The position numbers and the translations under genes were made by a program. A stretch of 11,728 bases of DNA from Candidatus Brocadiaceae bacterium (lineage in GTDB: Bacteria > Planctomycetota > Brocadiia > Brocadiales > Brocadiaceae), in assembly GCA_024653795.1 (NCBI GenBank), contig JANLHY010000371.1, forward strand, positions 1 through 11,728, written 5' to 3'. Of this stretch, positions 1 to 7,020 are shown one piece after another. The notes beneath the pieces are model-generated. The model searched no databases and was not told the DNA's origin. It saw only the letters and a list, made by a program, of their open reading frames with translations. The stretch's first letter is position 1. Each line of letters begins with the position of its first letter.

Positions 1-49
1 CTCAATCTCATCTTTCCCCTTTTGAAAGAACATGGGGTCACCCATGGTT

Positions 50-77
50 TGATACAATTGCTGTGATACAATTGCTG
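50..77. repeat. Perfect 14-bp tandem duplication
   Basis: TGATACAATTGCTG occurs twice head to tail (50-63 and 64-77) without a mismatch. Fourteen is not a multiple of three. The duplication creates the TGA that closes the frame open from base 1; with a single copy, that frame would stay open to TAG at 189-191. This could be a slippage event that truncated a gene end, or coincidence in non-coding DNA. Confidence 0.8.
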
Positions 78-149
78 GAAGATATTTTATATCTTTACAG
101 CTATCGTGTCAATTTATTAATAATCTTAAAAACTAACAACAAAATCAGG

Positions 150-178
150 TTGATTCCCTCCTCTAAAATACGTACAAT
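150..178 (+). promoter_or_regulatory. Predicted sigma70-like promoter for SNF2/SWIM operon
   Basis: A -35-like TTGATT (150-155) and a -10-like TACAAT (173-178) are separated by exactly 17 nt. Transcription would begin near 185, about 30 nt before the AAAAGGAG sequence that precedes the SNF2 reading frame. The match to the consensus is good, but the prediction rests on sequence alone. Confidence 0.45.
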
Positions 179-214
179 AAACCTAAAATAGAAATATAGT
201 GTAAAGACAATTAC

Positions 215-222
215 AAAAGGAG
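215..222 (+). promoter_or_regulatory. Strong Shine-Dalgarno sequence without an in-frame standard start
   Basis: AAAAGGAG is the best ribosome-binding match upstream of the SNF2 gene. GTG at 228 is well spaced but out of frame and meets a stop after eight codons. The SNF2 frame is open from base 200 and reads SDIPEIAKLSAQEKILS just before the called start, yet it has no ATG, GTG or TTG before 278. The only in-frame near-start codon next to the site is ATA 224-226, which is too close to it. Confidence 0.5.
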
Positions 223-277
223 TATAAGTGATATTCCTGAAATTGCCAAATTAAGCGCGCAGGAAAAAATCCTATCA

Positions 278-2941
278 TTGATGAATTTTGAACTGAATGC
301 AGTCGTCATGCCCAACGGCGCCTTGCAGTTGGAGTGGAATGAAGGAGATGTACGGATAACCAAAAGCCAACAATTGCTGCAAAAAGAGATATATAACCGT
401 TTCAAGACAGATTTTAAATCATTCCTCTTATTTTTATGCTTCTCAGACCAATCCATATCCCTCTCGCCATCCCTGGATTATTGGCGGTCGTTTACCGGTG
501 AATTTGCCAGGAAACTTCGCCAAACGCCTGACCTGGAAAATATTCGAGACAGGGCAACCATTCCCTTAGAAAAAGAGGACGTTGATGAAATGTTGTCTCT
601 CGCGCCCTTAATGACCGGGCTGGAGTACCTGAACGCTGAATTTCTCAAACTCCTTTGGTCGATGCTCAATGCGCAATTTCAATATGAAATAAGCATTTAC
701 AAGGGAAAGGTGGAAGATTTTATCCATACCTACAGCCCCGACGTACACTTGGTGGGACGCATATATTTTCATCTCGTAGAAAACAAAAGGCAGGACTACC
801 CTTTTGCTTTCATTGCCACCTATTCAACACAAATAGACAAACAGGGCAAGTCAAAACACCTGCCTCTAAAACACGCGTTAACTGAGTATGGCAAGGACAG
901 AGGCAAACTGCTGGAGCTTCTTTCCACCGTTCACCTCGCCGCAAAAGAAAGTGCGCATATCTCAGGTCTCCTTGAATCTGGCGAACTGTTTCATCCATTG
1001 GCATGGGACGAGAAGGAGGCATACCGTTTCCTGAAGGAAATCCCCATTTATGAAAAATACGGCATTTTATGCCGGATTCCCAACTGGTGGAAACCAGCGT
1101 CCTCCCCGTTTAAGGTAAATATTCAGTTAGGCGGTAAGGGAGAGTCTCTTGTCGGAATGGACGCCGTGCTGGATTTTCACGTTGGCCTGTTTCTGGACGA
1201 TGTGCCTATTACCGATGAGGAAGCAAGGCGGTTGCTGGAGGAAACGGACGGACTCTCATACATCAAGGGCAAATGGATTGCCGTTGACGCTAAGAAATTG
1301 AAACAAACACTTGATGCCTATGAAAACGCCCGTAAATTGATGGAAGATAAGAATCTTAGTTTGCGCGACGCCCTGCGGCTTCAATTGTACTCAAACAATA
1401 TGCTGGGTTTGCCCGGGGATGACGACAGCATCGAGGTGTCAAACGGAGAATGGCTGGAACAAGTCATGGAGAAACTGGCGAACCAGGATTTGATTCCACC
1501 GTCACGTGTGGATAATAACTTTAAGGCGCATCTCAGGCCCTATCAGGAAAAAGGGGTAAATTGGCTTTGTTTCCTGGATTCCTTGCGTTTCGGGGCATGT
1601 CTGGCGGACGATATGGGGCTTGGCAAGACGATACAAATATTAGCCTTTTTACATATCCTGAAAAATAAAAAACAGAAAAACGCCAGCCTGCTGATAATTC
1701 CCGCCTCTCTCATTTCGAACTGGAGTAGTGAAATAAGCCGTTTTGCTCCCGATATGAACTATTTTATCGCCCATCCCGAGGCACACCTCGATAAAAAGGT
1801 TGCCGAAAAAGACGAAGCATCGTTGAATAAGCTTGACCTTGTAATCACGACGTACGCACTCGTTCAAAAATATGAATGGCTGAAAACGTATTCCTGGAAT
1901 TACGTGATACTGGATGAAGCCCAGGCAATAAAAAATCCGGGCACACAACAGACCAGGAGCGTAAAAATCCTGAATTCCCAAAACAGGATCATTATGACGG
2001 GAACTCCCATTGAAAACAGGTTGTCCGATTTATGGTCACTCTTTGATTTCCTCAATCCGGGACTGCTTGGAACTGCGAAAGAATTTGGGGCATTTGCAAG
2101 CAACGTGAAGAAGACCCATAATGGTTATTCCCGGCTGAAGAAGATAATCAGCCCCTATATTTTACGAAGATTGAAGACCGACAGATCCGTCATTTCAGAT
2201 TTGCCGGAGAAGGTCGAAATGCACTCGTATGCCGGTTTAAGCAAGAAGCAGATAGTCTTGTATCAAAATACCGTTCATGAATTAACCAAAAGGCTTGAAA
2301 CCGTAGAAGGAGTGCAGCGCAGGGGGATCATATTAACGTCGTTAATGAAATTCAAGCAGCTTTGCAACCACCCCGACCAGTTTCTTGGAACGGGCGGATA
2401 TGAGGAGGCCGACAGCGGGAAGTTTTTACGGTTACGCGAAATTTGTGAAACGATCCACGAAAAACGGGAGAAGGTATTGGTCTTCACCCAGTTTAAGGAG
2501 ATAACCGGGCCTTTGCACGCATTTTTAAAAACGATATTCGAACGCGACGGACTGGTACTGCACGGCAGCACCGCCGTTGGAATGAGGAAAATAATTGTGG
2601 AACAATTTCAGGGCAGTGAGTATATTCCTTACATGGTACTATCACTAAAAGCGGGGGGAGTTGGACTGAATCTGACGGAGGCGAATCACGTGATTCATTT
2701 TGACAGATGGTGGAATCCCGCAGTTGAGAACCAGGCGACAGACAGGGCATTTCGCATCGGACAGAAGAAAAACGTTATCGTGCATAAATTCATAACGAAG
2801 GGAACCATAGAGGAAAAAATCAATGATATGCTGCGCGAGAAGACAAAATTGACGGCAGACGTTATACAAGTCACCGGCGAGGCGATGATCACAGAAATGG
2901 ATAATAAAGAGCTGGTGGACCTTTTGAAATTAACCTTGTGA
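278..2941 (+). CDS. SWI2/SNF2-family DNA-dependent ATPase (helicase-like)
   Basis: This is a superfamily 2 translocase that would use ATP to move along duplex DNA and remodel protein-DNA complexes; its bacterial targets are mostly unknown. An N-terminal region of about 420 residues, typical of bacterial SNF2 proteins, precedes the motor. Motor motifs are in order: motif I DDMGLGKT at about 442-450, motif II DEAQ at 546-549, motif III MTGTPIENR from about 573, then a C-terminal helicase lobe with SLKAGGVGLNLTEA near 789 and the arginine-finger motif RAFRIGQ near 822-829. All key ATPase residues look intact. The start is uncertain: TTG 278 or ATG 281 lack a good Shine-Dalgarno, while a strong one sits at 215-222 and the frame is open to base 200, so about 18 more N-terminal residues may be translated. 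It is the first gene of an operon with the SWIM protein 15 nt downstream. Confidence 0.93.
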   Translation: MMNFELNAVVMPNGALQLEWNEGDVRITKSQQLLQKEIYNRFKTDFKSFLLFLCFSDQSISLSPSLDYWRSFTGEFARKLRQTPDLENIRDRATIPLEKEDVDEMLSLAPLMTGLEYLNAEFLKLLWSMLNAQFQYEISIYKGKVEDFIHTYSPDVHLVGRIYFHLVENKRQDYPFAFIATYSTQIDKQGKSKHLPLKHALTEYGKDRGKLLELLSTVHLAAKESAHISGLLESGELFHPLAWDEKEAYRFLKEIPIYEKYGILCRIPNWWKPASSPFKVNIQLGGKGESLVGMDAVLDFHVGLFLDDVPITDEEARRLLEETDGLSYIKGKWIAVDAKKLKQTLDAYENARKLMEDKNLSLRDALRLQLYSNNMLGLPGDDDSIEVSNGEWLEQVMEKLANQDLIPPSRVDNNFKAHLRPYQEKGVNWLCFLDSLRFGACLADDMGLGKTIQILAFLHILKNKKQKNASLLIIPASLISNWSSEISRFAPDMNYFIAHPEAHLDKKVAEKDEASLNKLDLVITTYALVQKYEWLKTYSWNYVILDEAQAIKNPGTQQTRSVKILNSQNRIIMTGTPIENRLSDLWSLFDFLNPGLLGTAKEFGAFASNVKKTHNGYSRLKKIISPYILRRLKTDRSVISDLPEKVEMHSYAGLSKKQIVLYQNTVHELTKRLETVEGVQRRGIILTSLMKFKQLCNHPDQFLGTGGYEEADSGKFLRLREICETIHEKREKVLVFTQFKEITGPLHAFLKTIFERDGLVLHGSTAVGMRKIIVEQFQGSEYIPYMVLSLKAGGVGLNLTEANHVIHFDRWWNPAVENQATDRAFRIGQKKNVIVHKFITKGTIEEKINDMLREKTKLTADVIQVTGEAMITEMDNKELVDLLKLTL

Positions 2942-2956
2942 CGGAGGGAGGTAATT

Positions 2957-3961
2957 ATGAGTTTCTGGGGATTCCCAAGATACGTTTCCGTGGGAGAAAA
3001 ACAGCAGCGAGCAAAAAAGAAATTAGAGCAGTTAATGAAGAAAAACAAGGATATCAAACCCGTGATAATAGAAGGCGCAACCCTTGCAAAAACATGGTGG
3101 GGGAAGGCATGGAATCGAAATCTTGAGGCATACGCGGATTACAGCAACCGCATAGGGCGGGGGAGGAGCTACGTGCGTTGCGGATCCGTGCTGGATCTCC
3201 AGATACAGGAGGGAAACATCAAGGCGCTGGTGCAGGGTTCCGATTCGGACCCCTATTCCATCGTAATAAAAATAAAGTCCCTCGAAAAAACCATTTGGGA
3301 AGAGATCAAGTATTTTTGCGCGGGCAAACTCGATTCGTTGCAAGAACTGTTGATGGGGAAATTTCCGGAGGCATTAAGTGAAATATTTACCGCTCACGGA
3401 AAGGGGCTATTTCCTTCTCCGAAAGAGATAGATTTTGACTGTAGCTGCCCCGATTGGGCAAGTATGTGCAAACACGTTGCGGCAACCCTTTATGGAATCG
3501 GCGCAAGGCTGGATCACGACCCGAATTTATTCTTTCTGCTCAGGAAGATTGAAATTGGCGATTTAATATCGGAAACTATTAGAGACAAAACGGAAGAATT
3601 ACTGACACGGGCAAAGAGAAAGAGTTTGCGAATTATTGAAGACCAGGATTTATCATCAGTTTTTGGCATCGAGCTGGATAGCGCGCCTGGTTTTGGAAAG
3701 AAAATCGATGTCATAGTTGCAAATAAAGCCGAAGCTCAAAAAAAGGTAAAAGCTGCCGCTAAAACAGGAAAAAACCCCGCAAAAAAGCCGGCACATGAAG
3801 CTGAAAAGCTGGCGGCAAGGAAAACAACAAAGAAAACAAAGAAGGGCGCTACAAAGAAAACTGCAAAAGGAAAAGCAACTAAAAAACCAACCAAAAAGCC
3901 GGCTAAAAAGACCAAAAAAATCCCTGAGGGTGACATAAGAAATGAAGCCCATACCTTATAG
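2957..3961 (+). CDS. SWIM zinc-finger protein with histone H1-like Lys/Ala-rich tail
   Basis: This is the probable partner of the SNF2 ATPase. A SWIM-type zinc finger, C162-x-C164-x6-C171-x-H173, lies mid-protein and should bind one zinc; SWIM domains bind DNA or protein and are known to occur with bacterial SNF2 ATPases. The N-terminal half has the look of SNF2-linked SWIM proteins (TLAKTWWGKAWN near residues 36-47). From about residue 257 to 325 the chain becomes a low-complexity Lys/Ala/Thr tail with repeated KKPTKKPAKKTKK-like units, resembling histone H1 and bacterial H1-like proteins, so non-specific DNA binding is likely. The start is well supported: GGAGGGAGG lies just before ATG 2957 and directly after the SNF2 stop, which implies coupled expression. 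The tail looks like an add-on to the usual family architecture, but I cannot check homologues. Confidence 0.88.
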   Translation: MSFWGFPRYVSVGEKQQRAKKKLEQLMKKNKDIKPVIIEGATLAKTWWGKAWNRNLEAYADYSNRIGRGRSYVRCGSVLDLQIQEGNIKALVQGSDSDPYSIVIKIKSLEKTIWEEIKYFCAGKLDSLQELLMGKFPEALSEIFTAHGKGLFPSPKEIDFDCSCPDWASMCKHVAATLYGIGARLDHDPNLFFLLRKIEIGDLISETIRDKTEELLTRAKRKSLRIIEDQDLSSVFGIELDSAPGFGKKIDVIVANKAEAQKKVKAAAKTGKNPAKKPAHEAEKLAARKTTKKTKKGATKKTAKGKATKKPTKKPAKKTKKIPEGDIRNEAHTL

Positions 3962-4111
3962 ACATAGACCCAAGGGCTTAACTATTCTCTATAGAAAATC
4001 TCAAACTGCAATGGAAAAGCGTCAGGAAAAAATATGTAGCAGTGGTTCATGGAATATTAACTGAAAAAATCAGCCGACGCGCTTTTTGCGGTCAGATGGA
4101 TTGCCTTTTTG

Positions 4112-4184
4112 GTAGGTTGGGTGAAGCGGAGCGCACCCAACAAATCATGGAAATGATGGGTTCGCTTTGCTTAACCCATTCTAC
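4112..4184. repeat. REP/BIME-like double-hairpin element bounded by GTAG and CTAC
   Basis: Two hairpins sit back to back. The left one is GTTGGGTG (4116-4123) pairing with CACCCAAC (4134-4141). The right one is ATGGGTT (4156-4162) pairing with AACCCAT (4173-4179). Each has a loop of about 10 nt. The element starts with GTAG and ends with CTAC, and its two arms are imperfect inverted copies of each other. That layout matches REP doublets (BIMEs), whose GTAG tetranucleotide is recognised by REP-associated tyrosine transposases. No such transposase gene is in the window. Confidence 0.6.
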
Positions 4185-4409
4185 TTGACTGACTTTAATA
4201 AGGATTTGACCTCTCTAACCCCTCAGATTAAAGGCCCCTATGCACCCTCGAAATATGGAAACTCATTAAGTTTGCGATGGCAAGTAATTTTATCTTTATT
4301 CTATAATTGTCGGCATGGTATCGTATGACATAGCGGATGTCAAGCCAAAATCGGCAGAATTCCATTGAATACCTGAAGATATTTTCAATATAATAACAAT
4401 CATTTTAAA

Positions 4410-4556
4410 CCACAGAGACCTTAGAGTTGATTGAGTTTACCTGGTTATAGGATTTGTTGAGTTAACCCGACAAAGCCTCACAACCCAACAGACACAAGAT
4501 ACCTAAAACCAGTCTTTCAGACTATACTTTCTCTGCACTCTCGGCGTCCTCTGCGG
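4410..4556. repeat. Element with CCACAGAG / CTCTGCGG inverted ends
   Basis: CCACAGAG (4410-4417) is an imperfect inverted match (7 of 8) to CTCTGCGG (4549-4556). The right end is a run of CTCTG/TCCTCTG units of the kind often found as dispersed intergenic repeats in environmental bacterial genomes. The element lies directly upstream of the permease gene. Its repeat status is from pattern memory; only one copy is visible here. Confidence 0.35.
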
Positions 4557-4597
4557 TGAACTAACGTTTCTTAAAATAGTATCACAGGTTAAAAAAA

Positions 4598-5746
4598 TTG
4601 AATAAACATTTAAATCTAATCTTTCTGGCAACTGAAAATTTATTACGACATAAGACAAAGACCATTGTCGTCTGCCTTTGTATTATTGCCATCCTCTCAC
4701 CCTTTATTACCGCTATTGCCATTTCGGAAGGCATACGGGCGCAATCCCTCATTTCAGTGAAGGAAGGGGCAGACCTCTACCTTACATTTGATGAATTTGG
4801 CAGGAATGCTGCTATTCCCCTAAAATATCTGGATGAGATTAAAAAGATATTTGGGGTAACAAAGGCAATACCGCGCATTATCGGACGGGCTTTTGTGCAA
4901 AATAAACTTGCAGTCATCGTTGGTGTCAATAAAGAAGACCTGCCAGAGTCCATCTCCTGTATTTCGGGCAGAATATTTGAAAATCCAAACGATGTTGTTG
5001 TGGGCCATGAACTGGCAGAGCATTTTCACTTAAGAACCGGTGACCAGTTCAGCATGCGTGGGCAACAGCGCAAGACCTTTACCGTAGTAGGATTCTTTTC
5101 TTCAGCATCTAGCATCTGGGGGTCTTCAATGATACTCATGTCCTTCAAGGATGCTGGGGAACTGTTCGGCAAGCTGGATGTTGCTACAGACATACAAATC
5201 CACACCCTGCCTGGACACAACTCAGAGATTGCGACCGACCTGTATGATATTTTTCAAAATGAGCCTTACAGACTGCAAGACAAACACATGGTCGAATTGT
5301 ATTTTAAAAAGGGATTCATGCTCAAGGAAGGTATTTTTAGCGCATTATATCTCGTAGCCTTGTCCCTGGGCGTGCCTGCAATCCTGGTAGCCTCCGGTTT
5401 CGGACTATCTGAGCGGAAAAAGGAAATCGGTATTATGAAGGCCACGGGATGGAATACCCTGGAAGTGTTAGAAGTGATTTCCTTTGAGCAATTACTCATC
5501 AGTATGCTAGGCGCTACCATTGCTATACTATTATCCATTTTATGGGTTAAGGGTTTTAATGGCGTATTCATTGCACAATTTTTTGTTGCCGAAATAACGA
5601 TGTTACCGAAATTCACGTTACCTGCAAGGTTTCTGCCTTTACCGTGTATGCTCAGTTTTTTCTTTGCCTTTATATTAACCATGGTAGGAAGCGTCTATTC
5701 TTCATGGAGGGCGTCAACCGAGTCACCGGTTGTATCAATGAAATAA
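4598..5746 (+). CDS. FtsX/MacB/LolC-type ABC transporter permease
   Basis: This is an inner-membrane subunit of a type VII (MacB/LolCDE/FtsX-like) ABC system, which couples cytoplasmic ATP hydrolysis to work in the periplasm. The topology fits: a transmembrane helix at about 21-43, a soluble extracytoplasmic domain at about 44-240 (MacB periplasmic-core-like), then helices at about 246-268, 299-320 and 349-370. The FtsX signature ERKKEIGIMKATGW spans 272-285. The substrate cannot be told. The start TTG 4598 is the only start that includes the first helix; its ribosome-binding site is weak (AGG about 8 nt upstream). The matching ATPase is probably the gene at 6211, with a repeat-filled gap between them where such pairs are normally adjacent. 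Confidence 0.87.
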   Translation: MNKHLNLIFLATENLLRHKTKTIVVCLCIIAILSPFITAIAISEGIRAQSLISVKEGADLYLTFDEFGRNAAIPLKYLDEIKKIFGVTKAIPRIIGRAFVQNKLAVIVGVNKEDLPESISCISGRIFENPNDVVVGHELAEHFHLRTGDQFSMRGQQRKTFTVVGFFSSASSIWGSSMILMSFKDAGELFGKLDVATDIQIHTLPGHNSEIATDLYDIFQNEPYRLQDKHMVELYFKKGFMLKEGIFSALYLVALSLGVPAILVASGFGLSERKKEIGIMKATGWNTLEVLEVISFEQLLISMLGATIAILLSILWVKGFNGVFIAQFFVAEITMLPKFTLPARFLPLPCMLSFFFAFILTMVGSVYSSWRASTESPVVSMK

Positions 5747-5774
5747 GGAATCTGCTTAATAAAACCACCCCTCT

Positions 5775-5799
5775 ATCCCCTCCTTCGCAAGGAGGGGAT
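5775..5799. repeat. Perfect 11-bp inverted repeat (CCCCTCCTT-CGC-AAGGAGGGG)
   Basis: ATCCCCTCCTT (5775-5785) pairs perfectly with AAGGAGGGGAT (5789-5799) around a CGC loop. It begins 28 nt after the permease stop, so it could end or stabilise that transcript, but no T-tract follows. A degenerate, reversed version of the same unit lies at about 6015-6038 (TTCCCCTCATTGCGAAGG). Confidence 0.75.
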
Positions 5800-5867
5800 G
5801 AAGGGAAGGTAAAGAAATAACCTGCTCCTAATTTCCGGGGACAAAGGGGAGTAGAATTATCATTTTT

Positions 5868-6005
5868 GTAACAGTTTAGTTTTTTGAAAAACTCCAGTAA
5901 TAACGTAGTTATCATGCACTGTAGCGGCAATTCAGGAATTGCCGCTACATACTACCACAAAGGCATTTTCAACTATTGATGTTTTTCAAAGAACTAAACT
6001 GTTAC
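5868..6005. mobile_element. 138-bp MITE-like element with 25-bp terminal inverted repeats
   Basis: Bases 5868-5892 (beginning GTAACAGTTTAG) and 5981-6005 (ending CTAAACTGTTAC) are inverted copies that agree at 24 of 25 positions. Both sides carry the direct repeat CATTTTT (5861-5867 and 6007-6013, the right copy offset by one base), which could be a target-site duplication. No coding sequence lies inside. The structure fits a non-autonomous miniature inverted-repeat transposable element; the transposase family is not evident. Confidence 0.5.
5920..5949. repeat. Perfect 14-bp palindrome with GTAG/CTAC edges
   Basis: TGTAGCGGCAATTC (5920-5933) is followed by AG and then its exact reverse complement (5936-5949). 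The stem is 14 bp with a 2-nt spacer, a strong candidate for a cruciform or RNA hairpin. It lies inside the inverted-repeat element and shares the GTAG/CTAC edge with the double hairpin at 4112-4184. Confidence 0.85.
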
Positions 6006-6078
6006 CCATTTTTCTATTCCCCTCATTGCGAAGGAAGGGACTGGGATGGTTGTAAAATTTAATAGTATCTTCTAGGAA

Positions 6079-6155
6079 TCCCCCTCACCCCAACCCTCTC
6101 CCACAAGGGGCGGGGGAACTTTCCCTCCATTGATGGGAGGGATCAAGGGAGGGTA
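6079..6155. repeat. C-rich/G-rich palindromic repeat cluster
   Basis: A CCCCTCACCCCAACCCTC unit is followed by ACAAGGGGCGGGGG, then CCCTCCAT (6123-6130) with a near-perfect inverted partner ATGGGAGGG (6133-6141), and a further AAGGGAGGG. The strand asymmetry and partial palindromes resemble dispersed intergenic repeats. It ends about 55 nt before the ATPase start. Confidence 0.5.
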
Positions 6156-6210
6156 ATACATTCTTTGTGTACCAAGGGTTCATGAGAGTTTCGTTTGATA
6201 TTGCGTAACT

Positions 6211-6882
6211 ATGAAATCAATTATAAGAACAGAAGGACTTTGTAAATCGTACCACTGCCATACCCGCCATGAAGTGTGTGCCATACAGGACATCAGCTTA
6301 CATATTCCAAAGAATAGCTTTGTGGTATTGCACGGGCCGTCTGGCTCAGGGAAAACCACCCTGCTGAATATTCTCGGCACCCTGGACAGACCCACAAACG
6401 GTAAGGTATTCATGAACGGCGAAGATATCACCTCGTTTTCGGACATCGCCCTTTCACGATTACGTCGTGAAAAGATCGGTTTTATCTTTCAGGACTTTCA
6501 CCTTATCCCAAGGCTCACGAGTTGGGAGAATGTCTCTTATCCACTCATTCCTCTGGGAATTAGTCACAAAGAACGTCTTGAAAAGGCAAAGGTACTTTTG
6601 GAAAAGATGGAACTCGGCGACAGGTTAGACCATAGCCCAGAAGAACTCAGTGGCGGTCAGCAGCAGCGGGTAGCCATTGCACGGGCGCTGGTAAATAACC
6701 CAGAGATTATTATTGCAGACGAACCCACTTCCAATATTGATGATGAAACCAGAGAGCGTGTGCTGGAACTTTTACAAGAGCTAAAGTCCGGCGGTACAAC
6801 CATCCTTGTTGCTACCCATGATACTTCGTTTGAAAAGATTGCTGACGTGTTGTTTAAAATGAAAAATGGTAGAATTGTGTAA
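6211..6882 (+). CDS. LolD/MacB-type ABC transporter ATPase
   Basis: This cytoplasmic ATPase would power an FtsX-type permease, most likely the one at 4598. All nucleotide-binding motifs are intact: Walker A GPSGSGKTT (42-50), Q-loop within FIFQDFHLIPRLT, signature LSGGQQQR (146-153), Walker B IIIADE (166-171, catalytic E171) and switch histidine in VATHD. The DEPTSNID loop and the 223-residue length are typical of the LolD/FtsE/MacB-NBD family. ATG 6211 is the only usable start, since an in-frame TGA lies at 6196-6198. Its Shine-Dalgarno is poor. Substrate unknown: lipoprotein sorting, peptide or drug export, and cell-envelope roles are all possible. Confidence 0.9.
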   Translation: MKSIIRTEGLCKSYHCHTRHEVCAIQDISLHIPKNSFVVLHGPSGSGKTTLLNILGTLDRPTNGKVFMNGEDITSFSDIALSRLRREKIGFIFQDFHLIPRLTSWENVSYPLIPLGISHKERLEKAKVLLEKMELGDRLDHSPEELSGGQQQRVAIARALVNNPEIIIADEPTSNIDDETRERVLELLQELKSGGTTILVATHDTSFEKIADVLFKMKNGRIV

Positions 6883-7020
6883 ATAGCATCAAAAACAAAG
6901 GGTATGTCTCCCACGAAGAAGTATGAAGGTATGGGATATTGTATTTTCGAAATGAGAGATGGCATGGCCGTCTGTGCCAGGGTAAACTTTTACAGAAATG
7001 GATGAAATTCAATAAAGACT

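Larger units (their letters stand above)
1..277. other. Upstream intergenic region with gene remnant
   Basis: There is no complete gene here. The first 66 bases are open in frame 1 for 21 codons and end at TGA 64-66, so they could be the tail of a gene entering from the left, but I do not recognise the peptide. A short inverted repeat, CATGGG (31-36) with CCCATG (41-46), precedes a 14-bp tandem duplication. The rest is A+T-rich and carries a likely promoter and a strong Shine-Dalgarno-like sequence for the SNF2 gene. Confidence 0.5.
3962..4597. other. 636-nt intergenic region with two dispersed-repeat-like elements
   Basis: I see no credible gene. It holds a GTAG/CTAC-bounded double hairpin (4112-4184) and an element with CCACAGAG-type inverted ends (4410-4556). 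An AAGCCC/GGGCTT inverted repeat (3944-3949 and 3973-3978) straddles the SWIM stop but has a long loop and no T-tract, so I do not call a terminator. Between 4185 and 4409 I see nothing I can name. Confidence 0.6.
5747..6210. other. 464-nt intergenic region packed with palindromic repeats
   Basis: This gap has no credible gene. It contains a GC-rich hairpin (5775-5799), a MITE-like element with 25-bp inverted ends (5868-6005) that encloses a GTAG hairpin (5920-5949), and C-rich/G-rich repeat units at 6015-6050 and 6079-6155. It separates a permease from its likely ATPase. No clear promoter or Shine-Dalgarno for the ATPase was found. Confidence 0.7.

Noticed and set aside
2695..3057. 120-codon minus-strand frame across the SNF2/SWIM junction
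   Set aside because: It overlaps two well-supported genes and has no domain or start signal of its own.
3656..3952. Minus-strand frames rich in Phe and Cys opposite the SWIM tail
   Set aside because: They are the antisense of the Lys/Ala-rich tail codons (AAA, GCA), have no Shine-Dalgarno, and the plus strand gene is well supported.
3944..3978. Terminator after the SWIM gene
   Set aside because: The AAGCCC/GGGCTT stem is only 6 bp with a loop of over 20 nt and no following T-tract.
5266..5682. 138-codon minus-strand frame inside the permease gene
   Set aside because: It is opposite a convincing FtsX-type permease and its peptide has no recognisable domain.
5747..6210. CRISPR-like array
   Set aside because: The repeats are palindromes of different types and lengths with no regular spacing and no common direct repeat.
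6883..7020. Molybdenum-cofactor riboswitch or ModE operator upstream of modA
   Set aside because: I looked for a ModE-type palindrome and a conserved riboswitch core and saw only a short TGGCA/TGCCA inverted repeat (6960-6964, 6975-6979). A covariance-model search would decide.
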